NCBI RefSeq assembly: GCF_001679725.1
Contig: NZ_CP016282.1
Span: 2,480,001 to 2,544,000, forward strand
Reading direction: 5' to 3'
Source: Cryobacterium arcticum
GTDB taxonomy: Bacteria; Actinomycetota; Actinomycetes; Actinomycetales; Microbacteriaceae
DNA length: 64,000 bases
A model generated the notes under the pieces. It ran no database searches. It saw only the letters and a program-made list of their open reading frames with translations, and was not told where the DNA came from. The first letter of the stretch is position 1. Every line of letters begins with the position of its first letter. Position numbers and translations under genes: made by a program. Shown here one piece after another: positions 42,222 to 52,569 of the stretch.

Positions 42222-43271
42222 CTAGCCCACTTCGGTGCGACCAGACAAATTGAGCGGAGGGTGTGTCGTGAGCGGGCCCAGAAGCTCCCGGTTGATGGCC
42301 ACGGCGGCGCGCGCACCCTCGCCGGCGGAGACCAGGAGCTGCTCCGGTCCGGGTGGGGTGGTGTCGCCAGCGGCGAAGAGTCCGGGCACCGACGTGCGCC
42401 CCTGCGGGTCGACAACGATCAGGCCGGACGCATCCGTGGCGGGGTTCAGTGCACCCGCGAAGGTGGCCGCCGCTTCATACTTGGGACGCACAAAACCGCC
42501 CGCCCGGGGCACGAACTCGCCGTCGGCGACCTGGATACCGGTCATGGCACCGCGCTCCCCCACAACGTCCGTGAGGGCGCGTCGATCGACTCGGATGCCG
42601 CGGGCGGCCAAAGCCGACTCGTCGGCGTCGGTGACCTGCCCGATGCCGTTGGTGAAGACGACCAGGTCGTCGGTCCACTGCGAGATGAGCAGTGCGTGTT
42701 CGGCGAGGTCGTCGGTCTCGCCGATCAGGGCGAGGGCACGGTCAGCCTCTTCATAGCCGTCGCAAGCGATGCAGCTGTGCAGATTGGTGCCGTACCAGGC
42801 GCGGATGCTCGGCAGCGCCGGCAGGGTCTCGGCCAGGCCCGAGGCAATCAGAACCGTGCGCGCCGTGACGGTGCGGTTCTTCTCGCCACGCATGCCCTTG
42901 GTGGAGACTGTGAAGCGCACGGGAGCGAGCTCGGAGCCGGAAGTCGGAGCGTCCAGCTGCGCGATCGCACGCACGAGCCCCATGTGGAACTCGGCGGCCG
43001 GGTACGCCTCGTACTCCTCACGGCCGATACGACGCAGCTCCAGCGGCGGCACACCGTCGCGGGTGATGAACCCGTGCGAGCGCAGGGTGGCCGAGTGCCG
43101 GGGCCGGTTACTGTCGATCATCAGCGTGCGGCGCCGGGCGCGCACAAGGCTGAGCCCGGCGGCCAGGCCGGCGGGGCCGGCGCCGATGATGACGACGTCG
43201 TAGGGCGCCTCACCGGCGCCGGCAGCGGTGTCGCTACCGGAGCCGGCCGGAACGGTACGGTCGGTCGTCAT
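42222..43271 (-). CDS. Thioredoxin-reductase-like FAD/NAD(P) oxidoreductase
   Basis: A 349-residue protein. FAD site [17 protein letters not shown] begins near residue 26; redox pair CIACDG (Cys about 157 and 160) resembles the CATC-DG of thioredoxin reductases; a C-terminal '[33 protein letters not shown]' is the second FAD motif. The NADPH-domain Gly-rich motif is poorly kept, which is uncommon for true TrxB, so ferredoxin- or other-type reductase is possible. Its ATG overlaps the gltX stop by 4 nt, so it is co-expressed with gltX. Confidence 0.82.
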   Translation of the reverse strand: MTTDRTVPAGSGSDTAAGAGEAPYDVVIIGAGPAGLAAGLSLVRARRRTLMIDSNRPRHSATLRSHGFITRDGVPPLELRRIGREEYEAYPAAEFHMGLVRAIAQLDAPTSGSELAPVRFTVSTKGMRGEKNRTVTARTVLIASGLAETLPALPSIRAWYGTNLHSCIACDGYEEADRALALIGETDDLAEHALLISQWTDDLVVFTNGIGQVTDADESALAARGIRVDRRALTDVVGERGAMTGIQVADGEFVPRAGGFVRPKYEAAATFAGALNPATDASGLIVVDPQGRTSVPGLFAAGDTTPPGPEQLLVSAGEGARAAVAINRELLGPLTTHPPLNLSGRTEVG

Positions 43272-44788
43272 GACACCAGGGTCGCCGAGAGCCGATCCAG
43301 GCGGGCGAGCGAGTCGGCCTTGCCGAGGATCTCCATCGACTCGAACAGGGGCGGCGAGATCTTGCGTCCGGAGACAGCGACGCGCAATGGGCCGAACGCC
43401 ACGCGGGGCTTGAGCCCGAGGCCGTCGATCAGGGTCTCGGTGAGGGTGGTGTGCACACGCTCGTGGGTCCATTCCGCTTCGGGAATGTCCCGAAGGGCCA
43501 AAGTGGCGGCCGTGAGGATCTCGCCGGCGTTCTGCGGGAGTGAGGCGAGGGCATCCGCCTGGTGCTCGAGCTTGTCGGCCGGCTGGAAGAGGAACCCGAG
43601 CATGGCCGGGGTCTCACCGAGCAGGGCGATACGCTCCTGCACGAGGGGGGCCGCGGCGGTGAGGATGGCCTTCTGGTTCTCGCTGAGCGGCTCGGATAGC
43701 ACGCCTGCGGCTGCGAGGTACGGCACCACTCGCTGGGCGAAGTCGGCCGGCTCGAGCAGGCGGATGTGGTCGCCGTTGAGCGACTCGGCCTTCTTGAGGT
43801 CGAAGCGTGCCGGGTTGGGGTTCACGTCGACGACGTCGAACGCGGCGATCATCTCCTCGATGGAGAACACGTCGCGGTCGTGCGTGAGCGACCAGCCCAG
43901 GAGGGACAGGTAGTTGACCAGACCCTCGGGGATGAAGCCGCGTTCGCGGTGGAGGAAGAGGTTCGATTCGGGGTCGCGCTTGGAGAGCTTCTTGTTCTTG
44001 TCGCCCATGACGTAAGGCAAGTGGCCGAAGCGGGGCACGAAGGTGGTAAGTCCGATGTCGATCAGCGCGTGGTACAGCGCGATCTGGCGCGGGGTGGAGG
44101 AGAGCAGGTCCTCGCCGCGCAGCACGTGGGTGACACCCATGAGCGCGTCGTCGACCGGGTTCACGAACGGGTAGAGCGGGTGCCCATTGGGCCGCACCAC
44201 GACGAAGTCGCTGAACGAACCGGCCGGGAAGGTGATCTCGCCGCGCACCAGGTCGTCGAAGGAGAGCTCGGTGTCGGGCACCTTGAGGCGGAGCGCTGGC
44301 TGGCGGCCCTCGGCGCGGAACGCGTCCTTCTCCTCGTCGGTGAGGTCGCGCTCGTAGTTGTCGTAGCCGAGCTTGGGGTCGCGGCCGAGCTTGATGTTGC
44401 GCTCGGCGATCTCCTCGCCGGTGGCGAAGCTCTCGTAGATGTGGCCGGACTCGACAAGCTTCGCGATCACGTCGCGGTAGATGTCGTAGCGCTGGGACTG
44501 CCGGTACGGCTCGTTCGGTCCCCCGGTCTCCACGCCCTCGTCCCAGTCCAGGCGCAGCCAGCGCATGGCCTCGAGAAGCTGGGTGAAGCTCTCCTCGCTG
44601 TCGCGGGCGGCGTCGGTGTCCTCCACGCGGAAGATGAACTTACCTCCCGTGTGCCGGGCATAGGCCCAGTTGAACAGGGCCGTGCGGATCAGGCCGACGT
44701 GCGGCGTGCCGGTGGGCGAGGGGCAGAACCGCACACGCACATCAGTGCCGGTTGCGGTCGAGAACGGGTGCGCTGTTGTAGTAGACAT
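43268..44788 (-). CDS. gltX: Glutamate-tRNA ligase
   Basis: A 506-residue class I aminoacyl-tRNA synthetase. HIGH-like motif 'PTGTPHVGL' near residue 25, '[10 protein letters not shown]', and KMSKS-type 'KLSKR' in '[12 protein letters not shown]'. It charges tRNA-Glu with glutamate. Start ATG 44788 fits the family N-terminus. Length is usual for the discriminating actinobacterial GluRS. The tRNA-Gln is 2 kb away on the same strand but is not functionally linked by this sequence. Followed directly by the thioredoxin-reductase-like gene (4-nt overlap). Confidence 0.97.
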   Translation of the reverse strand: MSTTTAHPFSTATGTDVRVRFCPSPTGTPHVGLIRTALFNWAYARHTGGKFIFRVEDTDAARDSEESFTQLLEAMRWLRLDWDEGVETGGPNEPYRQSQRYDIYRDVIAKLVESGHIYESFATGEEIAERNIKLGRDPKLGYDNYERDLTDEEKDAFRAEGRQPALRLKVPDTELSFDDLVRGEITFPAGSFSDFVVVRPNGHPLYPFVNPVDDALMGVTHVLRGEDLLSSTPRQIALYHALIDIGLTTFVPRFGHLPYVMGDKNKKLSKRDPESNLFLHRERGFIPEGLVNYLSLLGWSLTHDRDVFSIEEMIAAFDVVDVNPNPARFDLKKAESLNGDHIRLLEPADFAQRVVPYLAAAGVLSEPLSENQKAILTAAAPLVQERIALLGETPAMLGFLFQPADKLEHQADALASLPQNAGEILTAATLALRDIPEAEWTHERVHTTLTETLIDGLGLKPRVAFGPLRVAVSGRKISPPLFESMEILGKADSLARLDRLSATLVS

Positions 44789-44800
44789 ACGGCATTCATC

Positions 44801-45802
44801 CTACCGAGGGTGGCCCGCACCGGCGTGTGCGGAATGTGGCCCCGACCCGGCGCCGAACAACGACCACGGTGCCGCGTCGATCTCCCCGATGGCGCGGATG
44901 GTGGCGGCCACGGCCGGAACCGACTCCGACCCCTCGGCGCCGACGAGGTGGATCGTGCGGAAGTCCCCCGCCGTGGTGGGCCGGGCCACGATGCCGGTGG
45001 GCAGCGGGGAGGCTGCGATCGCGAGGGCTGGGACCAGGGCCACGCCGAGGCCGGCGGCGACCATGCCGAAGACGGCCACGACGTTGTCGGTCTCGTAGGA
45101 GATACCCGGCGTGAAGCCGCTGCGGGCGGCGAGGTCGAGCAGGTGCGCCCGGCAGCGGGGGCAGCCGCCGATCCACTGGTCCTCGGCCAGCCGGGCCAGG
45201 TCGATGCGGCTGTGCCCGGCCAGGGGGTGCTCGCGAGGAAGCACTACGAGCATCTCGTCGCGCCAGAGCGGTGCCACGGTGAGCCCCTGGGCGCTCTGCC
45301 GGTGCGGGTCGGCCTGGTCGCCGGTATAGCTGAAGGTGATCGCGAGGTCGGCGGCGCGGTCCCGCACGGCGCGCACGGCCTCGGGCGGTTCGGCCTCGAG
45401 ATAGCTCAGCTGCACGCCGGGGTGGCGCTGGGACAGGCCGCGCAACAGGGTGGGGATGACCGTGGCCGACGCGGAAGGGAAGGCTGCGAGGGTCACCCGG
45501 CCACTGCGCAGGCCGGCCAGGTCGCTGAGTTCGCCCGCCGCGGCATCCAGCGCCTGGGTCACCGTGGCCGCGTGCCGGGCCAGGATGCGGCCGGCCTCGG
45601 TGAGTCGCACGCCACGACCCGACTTGGCCACCAGGGGCAGCCCGAGCCGGGCCTCGAGGCGTTTGAGGTGCTGGCTCACCGCCGGTTGGCTGTAGCCGAG
45701 GGATCGCGCGGCAGCGGTGATCGAGCCGAGCTCGTTGATGCGGTGCACGATGCGCAGCGCGTGGGAATCTACGTCGAGTGCACGGTGAACGGTGTCGGCC
45801 AT
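44801..45802 (-). CDS. LysR-family transcriptional regulator
   Basis: A 333-residue protein from ATG 45802. HTH: 'LRIVHRINELGSITAAARSLGYSQPAVSQHLKRLEARLG' at about residues 13-52. Effector domain continues from residue 95 with 'RSGRVTLAAFPSASATVIPTLLRGL'. It is divergent from the class V aminotransferase at 45884 with an 81-bp gap, the usual target layout. Ligand not known. Ends 12 bp upstream of gltX start on the same strand; it may read through into gltX. Confidence 0.88.
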   Translation of the reverse strand: MADTVHRALDVDSHALRIVHRINELGSITAAARSLGYSQPAVSQHLKRLEARLGLPLVAKSGRGVRLTEAGRILARHAATVTQALDAAAGELSDLAGLRSGRVTLAAFPSASATVIPTLLRGLSQRHPGVQLSYLEAEPPEAVRAVRDRAADLAITFSYTGDQADPHRQSAQGLTVAPLWRDEMLVVLPREHPLAGHSRIDLARLAEDQWIGGCPRCRAHLLDLAARSGFTPGISYETDNVVAVFGMVAAGLGVALVPALAIAASPLPTGIVARPTTAGDFRTIHLVGAEGSESVPAVAATIRAIGEIDAAPWSLFGAGSGPHSAHAGAGHPR

Positions 45803-45883
45803 GCGCAAAGCATAACCGCTCGTTATGCGAACGATCGAGCACTGGGCATTGCCGAATGGATCGGGGAGCGGGACGCTGGAGGC

Positions 45884-46969
45884 ATGAGCTCCACCGTTCC
45901 GCCCAGCGCCCCACTTGCCACCCTCAGCCTGACGGCGGCGCGGGCCGAGTACTCCCCCAGCACGACCCGCTATCTGGCGGCGTGCACCTCGGGCCGGCCA
46001 ACGATCGAGACCGTGCGAGCCTTGCAGGTTGACGCCGACATCTGGGCTCGCGGCGAGGCCTCCCCCGCTCACTACCAGGTGGAGATCGACCGCGCCCGGG
46101 CGCTCTACGCCGGCTTGGTCGGGGTCGGTGCCGACCGGGTGGCGATCGGGTCGCAGGCGTCGGTGATGGCCGCGGTCGTGGCGGCATCCGTGCCCGACGG
46201 CCGGGAAGTCGTCTGCGCCGACGGGGACTTCACCTCCATGGTCTTCCCGTTCCTGCAGCAGGAGCACCGCGGCGTCACCGTGCGCCACGTGCCGGTGGCG
46301 GATCTGGCGGCCTCGCTCACCGAGCGCACCTGGCTGGTGGCCTTCTCCCTCGTGCAATCCGCCACCGGCGAGATCGCGGATGCGCCGGCGATTCGCGCGG
46401 CCGCCGCCGAGGTGGGCGCGTTCACGCTCTGCGACACCACCCAGGCCACCGGCTGGCTGCCCGTGGCGGCCGGCGACTTCGACGCCACTATCTGCCACGC
46501 CTACAAATGGCTGGGTGCCCCGCGTGGGGCCGCGTTCCTCACCGTGCAGCCCGCTCTGGCTGAGCTGCTGCGCCCAGTGCAGGCCGGCTGGTTCGCCGGC
46601 GACGACCCGTGGGCGTCCTGTTACGGCCCCACCATGGCACTGGCCACGGATGCGCGCCGCTTCGACGTTTCTCCGGCCTGGCCGGCGTGGGTGGGCACGA
46701 GAGTGGCCCTGGAGTTCTTCGCGCGGGTCGACCCGGCCGCGGTGTACGCCCATGACACGGGCCTCGGCAATGCGCTCTGTGCCGGACTCGAGCTACCCCA
46801 ACAAGACCAAGCCATCGTCACGTGGGCGGACCCGTCCGGCGCCGACCTGGCCCGCCTCACCGCCGCCGGCATCACGGCCTCCGGACGCGCCGGCCGTGCC
46901 CGGGTCGCCTTCCACCTCTGGAACGACGCCTCCGACGTCGAAGCCGCCCTGCTAGCCCTCGCCCGCTAG
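45884..46969 (+). CDS. Class V aminotransferase-fold PLP enzyme
   Basis: A 361-residue protein starting at ATG 45884 with RBS ctggagg. PLP Lys is in 'CHAYKWLGAPRG' (about residue 208); 'LVQSATGEIADAPAIR', 'LCDTTQATGWLPV' and 'GTRVALEFF' follow the isopenicillin N epimerase/NifS-like class V pattern. It could be a desulfurase-, epimerase- or kynureninase-like enzyme; the absence of a Cys in the NifS catalytic loop argues against a cysteine desulfurase. Divergent LysR gene likely controls it. Confidence 0.85.
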   Translation: MSSTVPPSAPLATLSLTAARAEYSPSTTRYLAACTSGRPTIETVRALQVDADIWARGEASPAHYQVEIDRARALYAGLVGVGADRVAIGSQASVMAAVVAASVPDGREVVCADGDFTSMVFPFLQQEHRGVTVRHVPVADLAASLTERTWLVAFSLVQSATGEIADAPAIRAAAAEVGAFTLCDTTQATGWLPVAAGDFDATICHAYKWLGAPRGAAFLTVQPALAELLRPVQAGWFAGDDPWASCYGPTMALATDARRFDVSPAWPAWVGTRVALEFFARVDPAAVYAHDTGLGNALCAGLELPQQDQAIVTWADPSGADLARLTAAGITASGRAGRARVAFHLWNDASDVEAALLALAR

Positions 46970-47154
46970 CCCCTTCCGCCCGCTGGCCCCTCTCGCCAGG
47001 CTGTCCCACCCCATCTCCCTGCGCACCAATCGCGAGCTGTAACTCAAGCACCGACCAGTCGCGTTTTGGGGGCCTGTTTCACAGTTCGCGGATGGGTGCT
47101 CTAGGCGTGTGTGCGGGTCGCTGGAATGTCAGTGGTAGGTGAGACGATCTCACT

Positions 47155-49002
47155 ATGAGTAGCCCAGACCAGGCTCCACCGCCCACTCCGGACGATGACG
47201 ACTACTCTCCGGAGTCCGCTCCACCTGGCACCACCCCCACCGCTATCACCCCGACCGGCCCGATCACGCAGACACCGCTCGCCGAGGCGGCTGGGCCCGT
47301 CGAGTCCCGTTGGCCTACCGCCCCGGCCGAGCCCGTCGATCCGACACTGTCCACCGAGGCGGCTGACCCCGTCGAGCCGACACCGCCCGATGACCAGACA
47401 GAGCCCGATGACCAGGCAGAGCCCGATGACCAGGCAGAGCCCGACGAATACTTGCCCGATGTGGCTTTGGACGAGTTCGTGAAGACGGAGCTCGCCCGCC
47501 GCACCGAACTCATCGCGGCCGACGCCCGCCTGATCGCCCAGGTCCAGGCCCGGCAGGCCGAGCATATGGTCGACCTGCAGACGTGGAGCGAGGACCCGCG
47601 GGTGTCATCCCGCCTGCACGGCAGCCCGGATCTCATCCGGGCGGCCGACCGGAACACGGCGACCATGACCACGTACCAGGCCCGGGCCGCCGCGTACTCC
47701 CGGTGGGAAGACGGGGAGGTCGCCCGCCGCACCATCGTGAGCGAACTCGCCTGCCTGCTCAAGTTGGCCGAACGGGCCGTGGAACGGCTGCTGGACCAGT
47801 CCCTCTGGTTACTCTCGACCCCTGCCGCGTTTCAGGCTCTCTCGACGGGTGAGATCAGCTACCGTCACGCGACCGTGCTCCTCGACCAGATGCGCACCCT
47901 CCCCGACGAGGACCAGGCCGCGTTCGTGGAAGCGGTCCTCCCGGCCGCGAAGGTCCTCCCTGTGGGCCGGTTCAACGACAAGGCCCGCCGGGTGCGGGAG
48001 CGGACGCATCCGGAATCGATCGCGATCCGTAACAGGAACGCTTTCGCCGACCGCCGCAGTTACTGGGAAGCCGCACCCGACGGGATGGGCTGGCTGCACT
48101 GGTACGGCACCGCCCACGACACCAAAGCCGCCTTCGACCGCATCGACTCGATGGCCGTGAGCCTGAAGAAGACTGGCGACTCGACCACGGCGGATGCGGC
48201 AGCAACAGCCGCCGCCTCGGGCACGGGCACAGGTTTCGGGTTGGGGGCGGGTGCGGGCTTCAGGCCCGGCACGGGCATGGCCACGGCTGCGATCCGGGAC
48301 GAGGAGGAAAAGCGCCGCACGCTCGACCAAATGCGCGCCGACATCACCCGCGCCCTGCTGTTGGACGGCATCACCCCCGACGGGATGGGCGTCGGAATCC
48401 GCGGCAAGGTCATGATCACCGTTCCCGTCCTCACCCTCCTGGGCCTGGACGATGAACCCGCCACCCTCGAAGGCTACGGACCGATCTCCCCCGAAACCGC
48501 CCGGGAGATCGCCGGGAACGCACCAGGCTTCACCCGGATACTGACCCACCCGGAATCCGGGGTCGTGCTCTCCCTGGGAAAAACCCAGTACAAGAAGACC
48601 AAAGCCATGGGCAAATGGCTCCGGATGCGCGACGAAACCTGCCGCTTTCCCGGCTGCTCCCGCCCCGCCGTCAAGAGCGACGTCGACCACACCGACCCCT
48701 GGGCCGGCGGAGGCACCACCGACAGCGACAACCTCGCGCACCTCTGTGAAGCCCACCACCGGCTCAAGCACCTGTCCCGGTGGCGCGTCACCCAGGAGCC
48801 CGGTGGAATTCTGCTCTGGACCTCACCCGGACAACGCAGCTACCGCACCGACCCCGCCAACCCCGTGGCACCACCCCGGCCCCTGCCCCCGACCACCGGC
48901 CCGAAAACCCGGACACGCCCCGCCGACGACAGCTACCTGCAACCCCGGCACCAGCCCACGCGACGCCCGACGGCGCCAGTGCCCGAAAACCCACCCTTCT
49001 GA
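47155..49002 (+). CDS. DUF222/HNH endonuclease-domain protein (13E12 repeat family)
   Basis: A 615-residue protein. An acidic, Pro-rich N-terminus (about 100 residues, with the repeat (DDQAEP)n) precedes DUF222 (about 110-400), and a C-terminal HNH domain reads 'CRFPGCSRPAVKSDVDHTDPWAGGGTTDSDNLAHLCEAHHRLKH' across residues 500-545 (two CxxC-type Cys, catalytic His in 'DVDHTDPW' and 'HHRLKH'). Such proteins are numerous in Microbacteriaceae and mycobacteria; biochemical role not established. Possibly a mobile-type endonuclease. A nested hairpin follows its stop. Confidence 0.92.
   Translation: MSSPDQAPPPTPDDDDYSPESAPPGTTPTAITPTGPITQTPLAEAAGPVESRWPTAPAEPVDPTLSTEAADPVEPTPPDDQTEPDDQAEPDDQAEPDEYLPDVALDEFVKTELARRTELIAADARLIAQVQARQAEHMVDLQTWSEDPRVSSRLHGSPDLIRAADRNTATMTTYQARAAAYSRWEDGEVARRTIVSELACLLKLAERAVERLLDQSLWLLSTPAAFQALSTGEISYRHATVLLDQMRTLPDEDQAAFVEAVLPAAKVLPVGRFNDKARRVRERTHPESIAIRNRNAFADRRSYWEAAPDGMGWLHWYGTAHDTKAAFDRIDSMAVSLKKTGDSTTADAAATAAASGTGTGFGLGAGAGFRPGTGMATAAIRDEEEKRRTLDQMRADITRALLLDGITPDGMGVGIRGKVMITVPVLTLLGLDDEPATLEGYGPISPETAREIAGNAPGFTRILTHPESGVVLSLGKTQYKKTKAMGKWLRMRDETCRFPGCSRPAVKSDVDHTDPWAGGGTTDSDNLAHLCEAHHRLKHLSRWRVTQEPGGILLWTSPGQRSYRTDPANPVAPPRPLPPTTGPKTRTRPADDSYLQPRHQPTRRPTAPVPENPPF
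47386..47448 (+). repeat. 18-bp tandem repeat in the HNH gene
   Basis: Unit gagcccgatgaccaggca at 47401-47418 and 47419-47436, with partial flanking copies (47386-47400 and 47437-47448). It encodes EPDDQA repeated and keeps the frame. Copy number may vary among strains. Confidence 0.85.
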
Positions 49003-49045
49003 CAGGGGCTGAAGGTCTGAAGGTGGAAATGAGCGTGGGAACGCA

Positions 49046-49102
49046 CGAAAGCGGCCCCATGGTCGCCTCCGGATCCGGGAGGTGACCACAGGACCGCTTT
49101 CG
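49046..49102. terminator. Nested hairpin between HNH and DJ-1 genes
   Basis: The outer stem cgaaagcgg (49046-49054) / ccgctttcg (49094-49102) encloses a second one, ggtcgcctcc (49061-49070) / gggaggtgacc (49077-49087) with one mismatch. It lies between convergent genes. Confidence 0.7.
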
Positions 49103-49143
49103 CGAGACTGCGTGACGCGTGGTACGTCGTGCGCGTTGCGCCG

Positions 49144-49848
49144 CTACTTCTGGGCGGCCACCGCGTCGATGATCGCCGTGGCGAGCTTGACCGACGACGC
49201 CGGGTTCTGGCCCGTGTAGAGGTTGCGGTCGATTTCGATGTGCTCCCCGAAGGACGCACCCTCGACGAAGTCGGCACCCAGTTCGACCAGACGCGCCTGC
49301 ACGAGCCACTTGGCCTTCGGTGCGAGTCCACCCAGCGCCTCCTCGGCGTCGGTGAAGCCGGTCATGCGGTAGCCCAGGAACGGCCAGGTGCCGTCGGCGT
49401 CGACCGAGGCCAACAGTGCCGCCGGGGCGTGGCAGAGCACGCCGAGGATCTTGCCGGAGCCGATGGCATCCGTCATGATCTGACCGCTGGTCGCGTCGAC
49501 AGCGAGGTCTTCCATGGGGCCGTGGCCGCCGGGGTAGAAGACCACGTCGTAGTCGGACACGGTCACGTCGTCGAGCGAGTTCGGGCTCTGCAGCGCCGGC
49601 AGGGATTCGAGGTAGCTGCGCAGTTCGGCGGAGCGCTCGTCACTACCGGTCGCGCCGGCGGCCAGGCTGCCCAGGTCGACCGTGGGAGCAGCACCCTTCG
49701 GGGTGGCGATGGTGATCGACCAGCCGGCCTCGGTGAAGAGGCGGTGCGGTTCGGCGAGCTCTTCGGCCCAGTAGCCGGTGGGGTGCAGCGAACCGTCGTT
49801 GAGGGTCCAGTGGTCAGCGGCGCTGACGACAAAAAGTACGGAAGTCAT
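49144..49848 (-). CDS. DJ-1/PfpI-family protein (HchA-like)
   Basis: A 234-residue protein of the type 1 glutamine-amidotransferase-like superfamily. 'FYPGGHGPMEDL' is the oxyanion strand; Cys139-His140 in 'GVLCHAPAALL' is the nucleophile elbow; Glu29/30 in 'GYWAEE' complete the site. Members work as glyoxalase III, deglycase/chaperone, or isocyanide hydratase. The longer form with 'HPTGYWAEELAEP' resembles HchA/Hsp31-type. Followed downstream (62 bp) by MDR reductase; both may be stress-related. Confidence 0.88.
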   Translation of the reverse strand: MTSVLFVVSAADHWTLNDGSLHPTGYWAEELAEPHRLFTEAGWSITIATPKGAAPTVDLGSLAAGATGSDERSAELRSYLESLPALQSPNSLDDVTVSDYDVVFYPGGHGPMEDLAVDATSGQIMTDAIGSGKILGVLCHAPAALLASVDADGTWPFLGYRMTGFTDAEEALGGLAPKAKWLVQARLVELGADFVEGASFGEHIEIDRNLYTGQNPASSVKLATAIIDAVAAQK

Positions 49849-49910
49849 ATTCTCTCCAAGAGTCGGATTCGGTGAAACGGATGCCGGCGCGGCCGAGGGG
49901 CCGCTGCCGG

Positions 49911-50936
<1,026 letters not shown>

Positions 50937-51003
50937 GCGAAGTTCCTTACTGTTCGTGGTGGGTGCCGGGCGTTTGAGGCGCCGCTCGTTTTCTGCACCG
51001 ATC

Positions 51004-51039
51004 GTTTTACTATAGCCGGGCTATCGGTTATAGTGAAAC
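51004..51039. promoter_or_regulatory. TetR operator overlapping divergent promoters
   Basis: gttttactata (51004-51014) and tatagtgaaac (51029-51039) are inverted arms around centre 51021.5. Each arm contains a -10-like tatagt for the outward gene, so a bound repressor would block both the MDR and tetR promoters. Confidence 0.75.
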
Positions 51040-51128
51040 GAGCAGTACAGAACATTCACAGGAACACCCGCGGAGCGAAACCGCGAAACACCCGGACCAG
51101 GCGTTCGCGGGCGGAAGGCAGGCAGCTC

Positions 51129-51713
51129 ATGGGACGGCTCCAGACGTTCGACAGCACGACGGTCGTGCAATCCGCCCGCGACGTCTTCTGGGACCTCGGC
51201 TACGAGGGTGCCTCGCTCGCCGACCTGGAGACAGCCACGGGACTCAACCGGTCCAGCCTGTACCACGCCTTCGGCAGCAAACGCGGGCTCTTCGACGCCG
51301 CGGTCGCCGACTACCGGAACACCGTCATCCGCCCGCGACTGAGCCTCCTCGAGGCACCGGATGCGGGTCGCGACACCCTACTGGCCTACTTCGACAGGCT
51401 GCGGGAGGCCATCGCCGCTCTGCCGCTCGACTCCCCCCGCCGCGGATGCCTTCTGGTCAACTGCGCCACGGGCCTCGCCACACACGACGAACCGGCCCGC
51501 GAGGTCGTGGAGGGGTACCGCACGGAACTCGCCGCCGCCCTCGGCAATGCGCTGGCCGGCGCGGGAAGTCCCGCCGACCGCACGGAGGAACGGGTGCGCA
51601 CTCTCGCTTCCCTCTCCATGAGCGCCATGCTCCTGGCCCGGGTCAACGCCACCGAATCGGCCGCGTTACTCTCCACGGCCGCCGACCAGGTGCGCGCCTG
51701 GCTCCCGGTCTAA
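51129..51713 (+). CDS. TetR-family transcriptional regulator
   Basis: A 194-residue protein from ATG 51129 with RBS ggaagg. HTH: 'ARDVFWDLGYEGASLADLETATGLNRSSLYHAFGSKRGLFDAAVADY' in residues 17-62 in two segments, the AcrR/TetR DNA-binding fold. The C-terminal half is a helical ligand domain with 'RRGCLLVNCATGLA', like the YcnC/Rv-type TetR. It probably represses itself and the MDR reductase through the palindrome 90 bp upstream. Confidence 0.93.
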   Translation: MGRLQTFDSTTVVQSARDVFWDLGYEGASLADLETATGLNRSSLYHAFGSKRGLFDAAVADYRNTVIRPRLSLLEAPDAGRDTLLAYFDRLREAIAALPLDSPRRGCLLVNCATGLATHDEPAREVVEGYRTELAAALGNALAGAGSPADRTEERVRTLASLSMSAMLLARVNATESAALLSTAADQVRAWLPV

Positions 51714-51734
51714 CGGTTTCCCGGCCGGAGAGTT

Positions 51735-51754
51735 GCGCCCGGTACGCCGGGCGC
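51735..51754. terminator. Hairpin between tetR and FAA hydrolase genes
   Basis: Stem gcgcccgg (51735-51742) / ccgggcgc (51747-51754) with a 4-nt loop (tacg), between convergent genes. Confidence 0.6.
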
Positions 51755-51792
51755 ACTTGTCCGCTGCGGAAACAGTCGCCGCACGCGGACTG

Positions 51793-52569
51793 CTAAGCCG
51801 CGCTTCGCACCGGGTTGGTGAGCACGCCGAGTCCAGGGATCTCGATGCTCACGCTGTCGCCGTGCGTCACCCGTTGGGCGGAACTCGGTGAGCCGGTCAG
51901 GATCACGTCACCGGGCAGCAGGGTGAAGGCATGCGAGAGGAACGAGACGATCTCCTCCATCGAGAACGCCAGCAACGACACGTCGCCGTTCTGGAACTGC
52001 GTGGCGTCGACCCGGCCGAGAATACGGCCATCCGTGGGATCGAACTCGGTGTCGATCACCGGTCCGAGCGGGCAGAACGAGTCGAAACTCTTGGCTCTGG
52101 CCCCATGCCCCTGGACCTCGCTCAGGTCGACGGCCGTGACGTCGTTCGCGATGGTGTAGCCGAAGATCGCCGAGGACGCGTCAGCCACGCTGAGATTCTT
52201 CGCGACCTTCCCGATCACGATGGCCAACTCGCCCTCCACGCGCACGTCCTCGGACTGTGCGGGAAGCACGATGGGATCGTTCGGACCCACCACCGTGGTG
52301 TTGGGCTTGAGGAAGAAGCGCGGCTCGGCGGCCGCGCCGTCCTGCACGGCGGCCTTCTCGACGGCATCCGCGAAGTAGGCGCCGGCGAGGCCGACGACCT
52401 TGGAGCGAGGGATCACCGGCGCGAGCAGGGCCACGTCCACCAGCGGAAGGCGCTGGCCGGTGGGGTTGTAGCCGGCGAACATGGGGTCCCCGGTGAGGAC
52501 GACAAGTTCGTCGTCGTCGATGATGCCGAACGCGATGGTGCCGGCGTGGCTGAACCGTGCGATCTTCAC
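51793..52569 (-). CDS. Fumarylacetoacetate hydrolase-family protein
   Basis: A 258-residue protein starting at GTG 52569, which overlaps the ilvE stop by 4 nt (GTGA). FAH fold: 'FFLKPNTTVVGPNDPI', metal ligands 'VEGELAIVIGK' (Glu-x-Glu), 'YTIANDVTAVDL' and 'TGSPSSAQRVTHGDSVSIEIPGLG'. Members hydrolyse beta-diketo acids, act as oxaloacetate decarboxylase/tautomerase or 5-oxopent-3-ene dioate decarboxylase. Coupled to ilvE, a pairing common in Microbacteriaceae, perhaps as a metabolite-repair enzyme (inference). Confidence 0.9.
   Translation of the reverse strand: MKIARFSHAGTIAFGIIDDDELVVLTGDPMFAGYNPTGQRLPLVDVALLAPVIPRSKVVGLAGAYFADAVEKAAVQDGAAAEPRFFLKPNTTVVGPNDPIVLPAQSEDVRVEGELAIVIGKVAKNLSVADASSAIFGYTIANDVTAVDLSEVQGHGARAKSFDSFCPLGPVIDTEFDPTDGRILGRVDATQFQNGDVSLLAFSMEEIVSFLSHAFTLLPGDVILTGSPSSAQRVTHGDSVSIEIPGLGVLTNPVRSAA

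Noticed and set aside
43766..45880. A very long plus-strand frame opposite gltX and the LysR gene, running into the aminotransferase
   Set aside because: High-GC antisense shadow of gltX. The aminotransferase starts at ATG 45884 with a good RBS and its family N-terminus.
47155..49002. Group II intron or homing endonuclease
   Set aside because: The HNH domain is attached to DUF222, the normal chromosomal 13E12 architecture. No intron or reverse transcriptase features.
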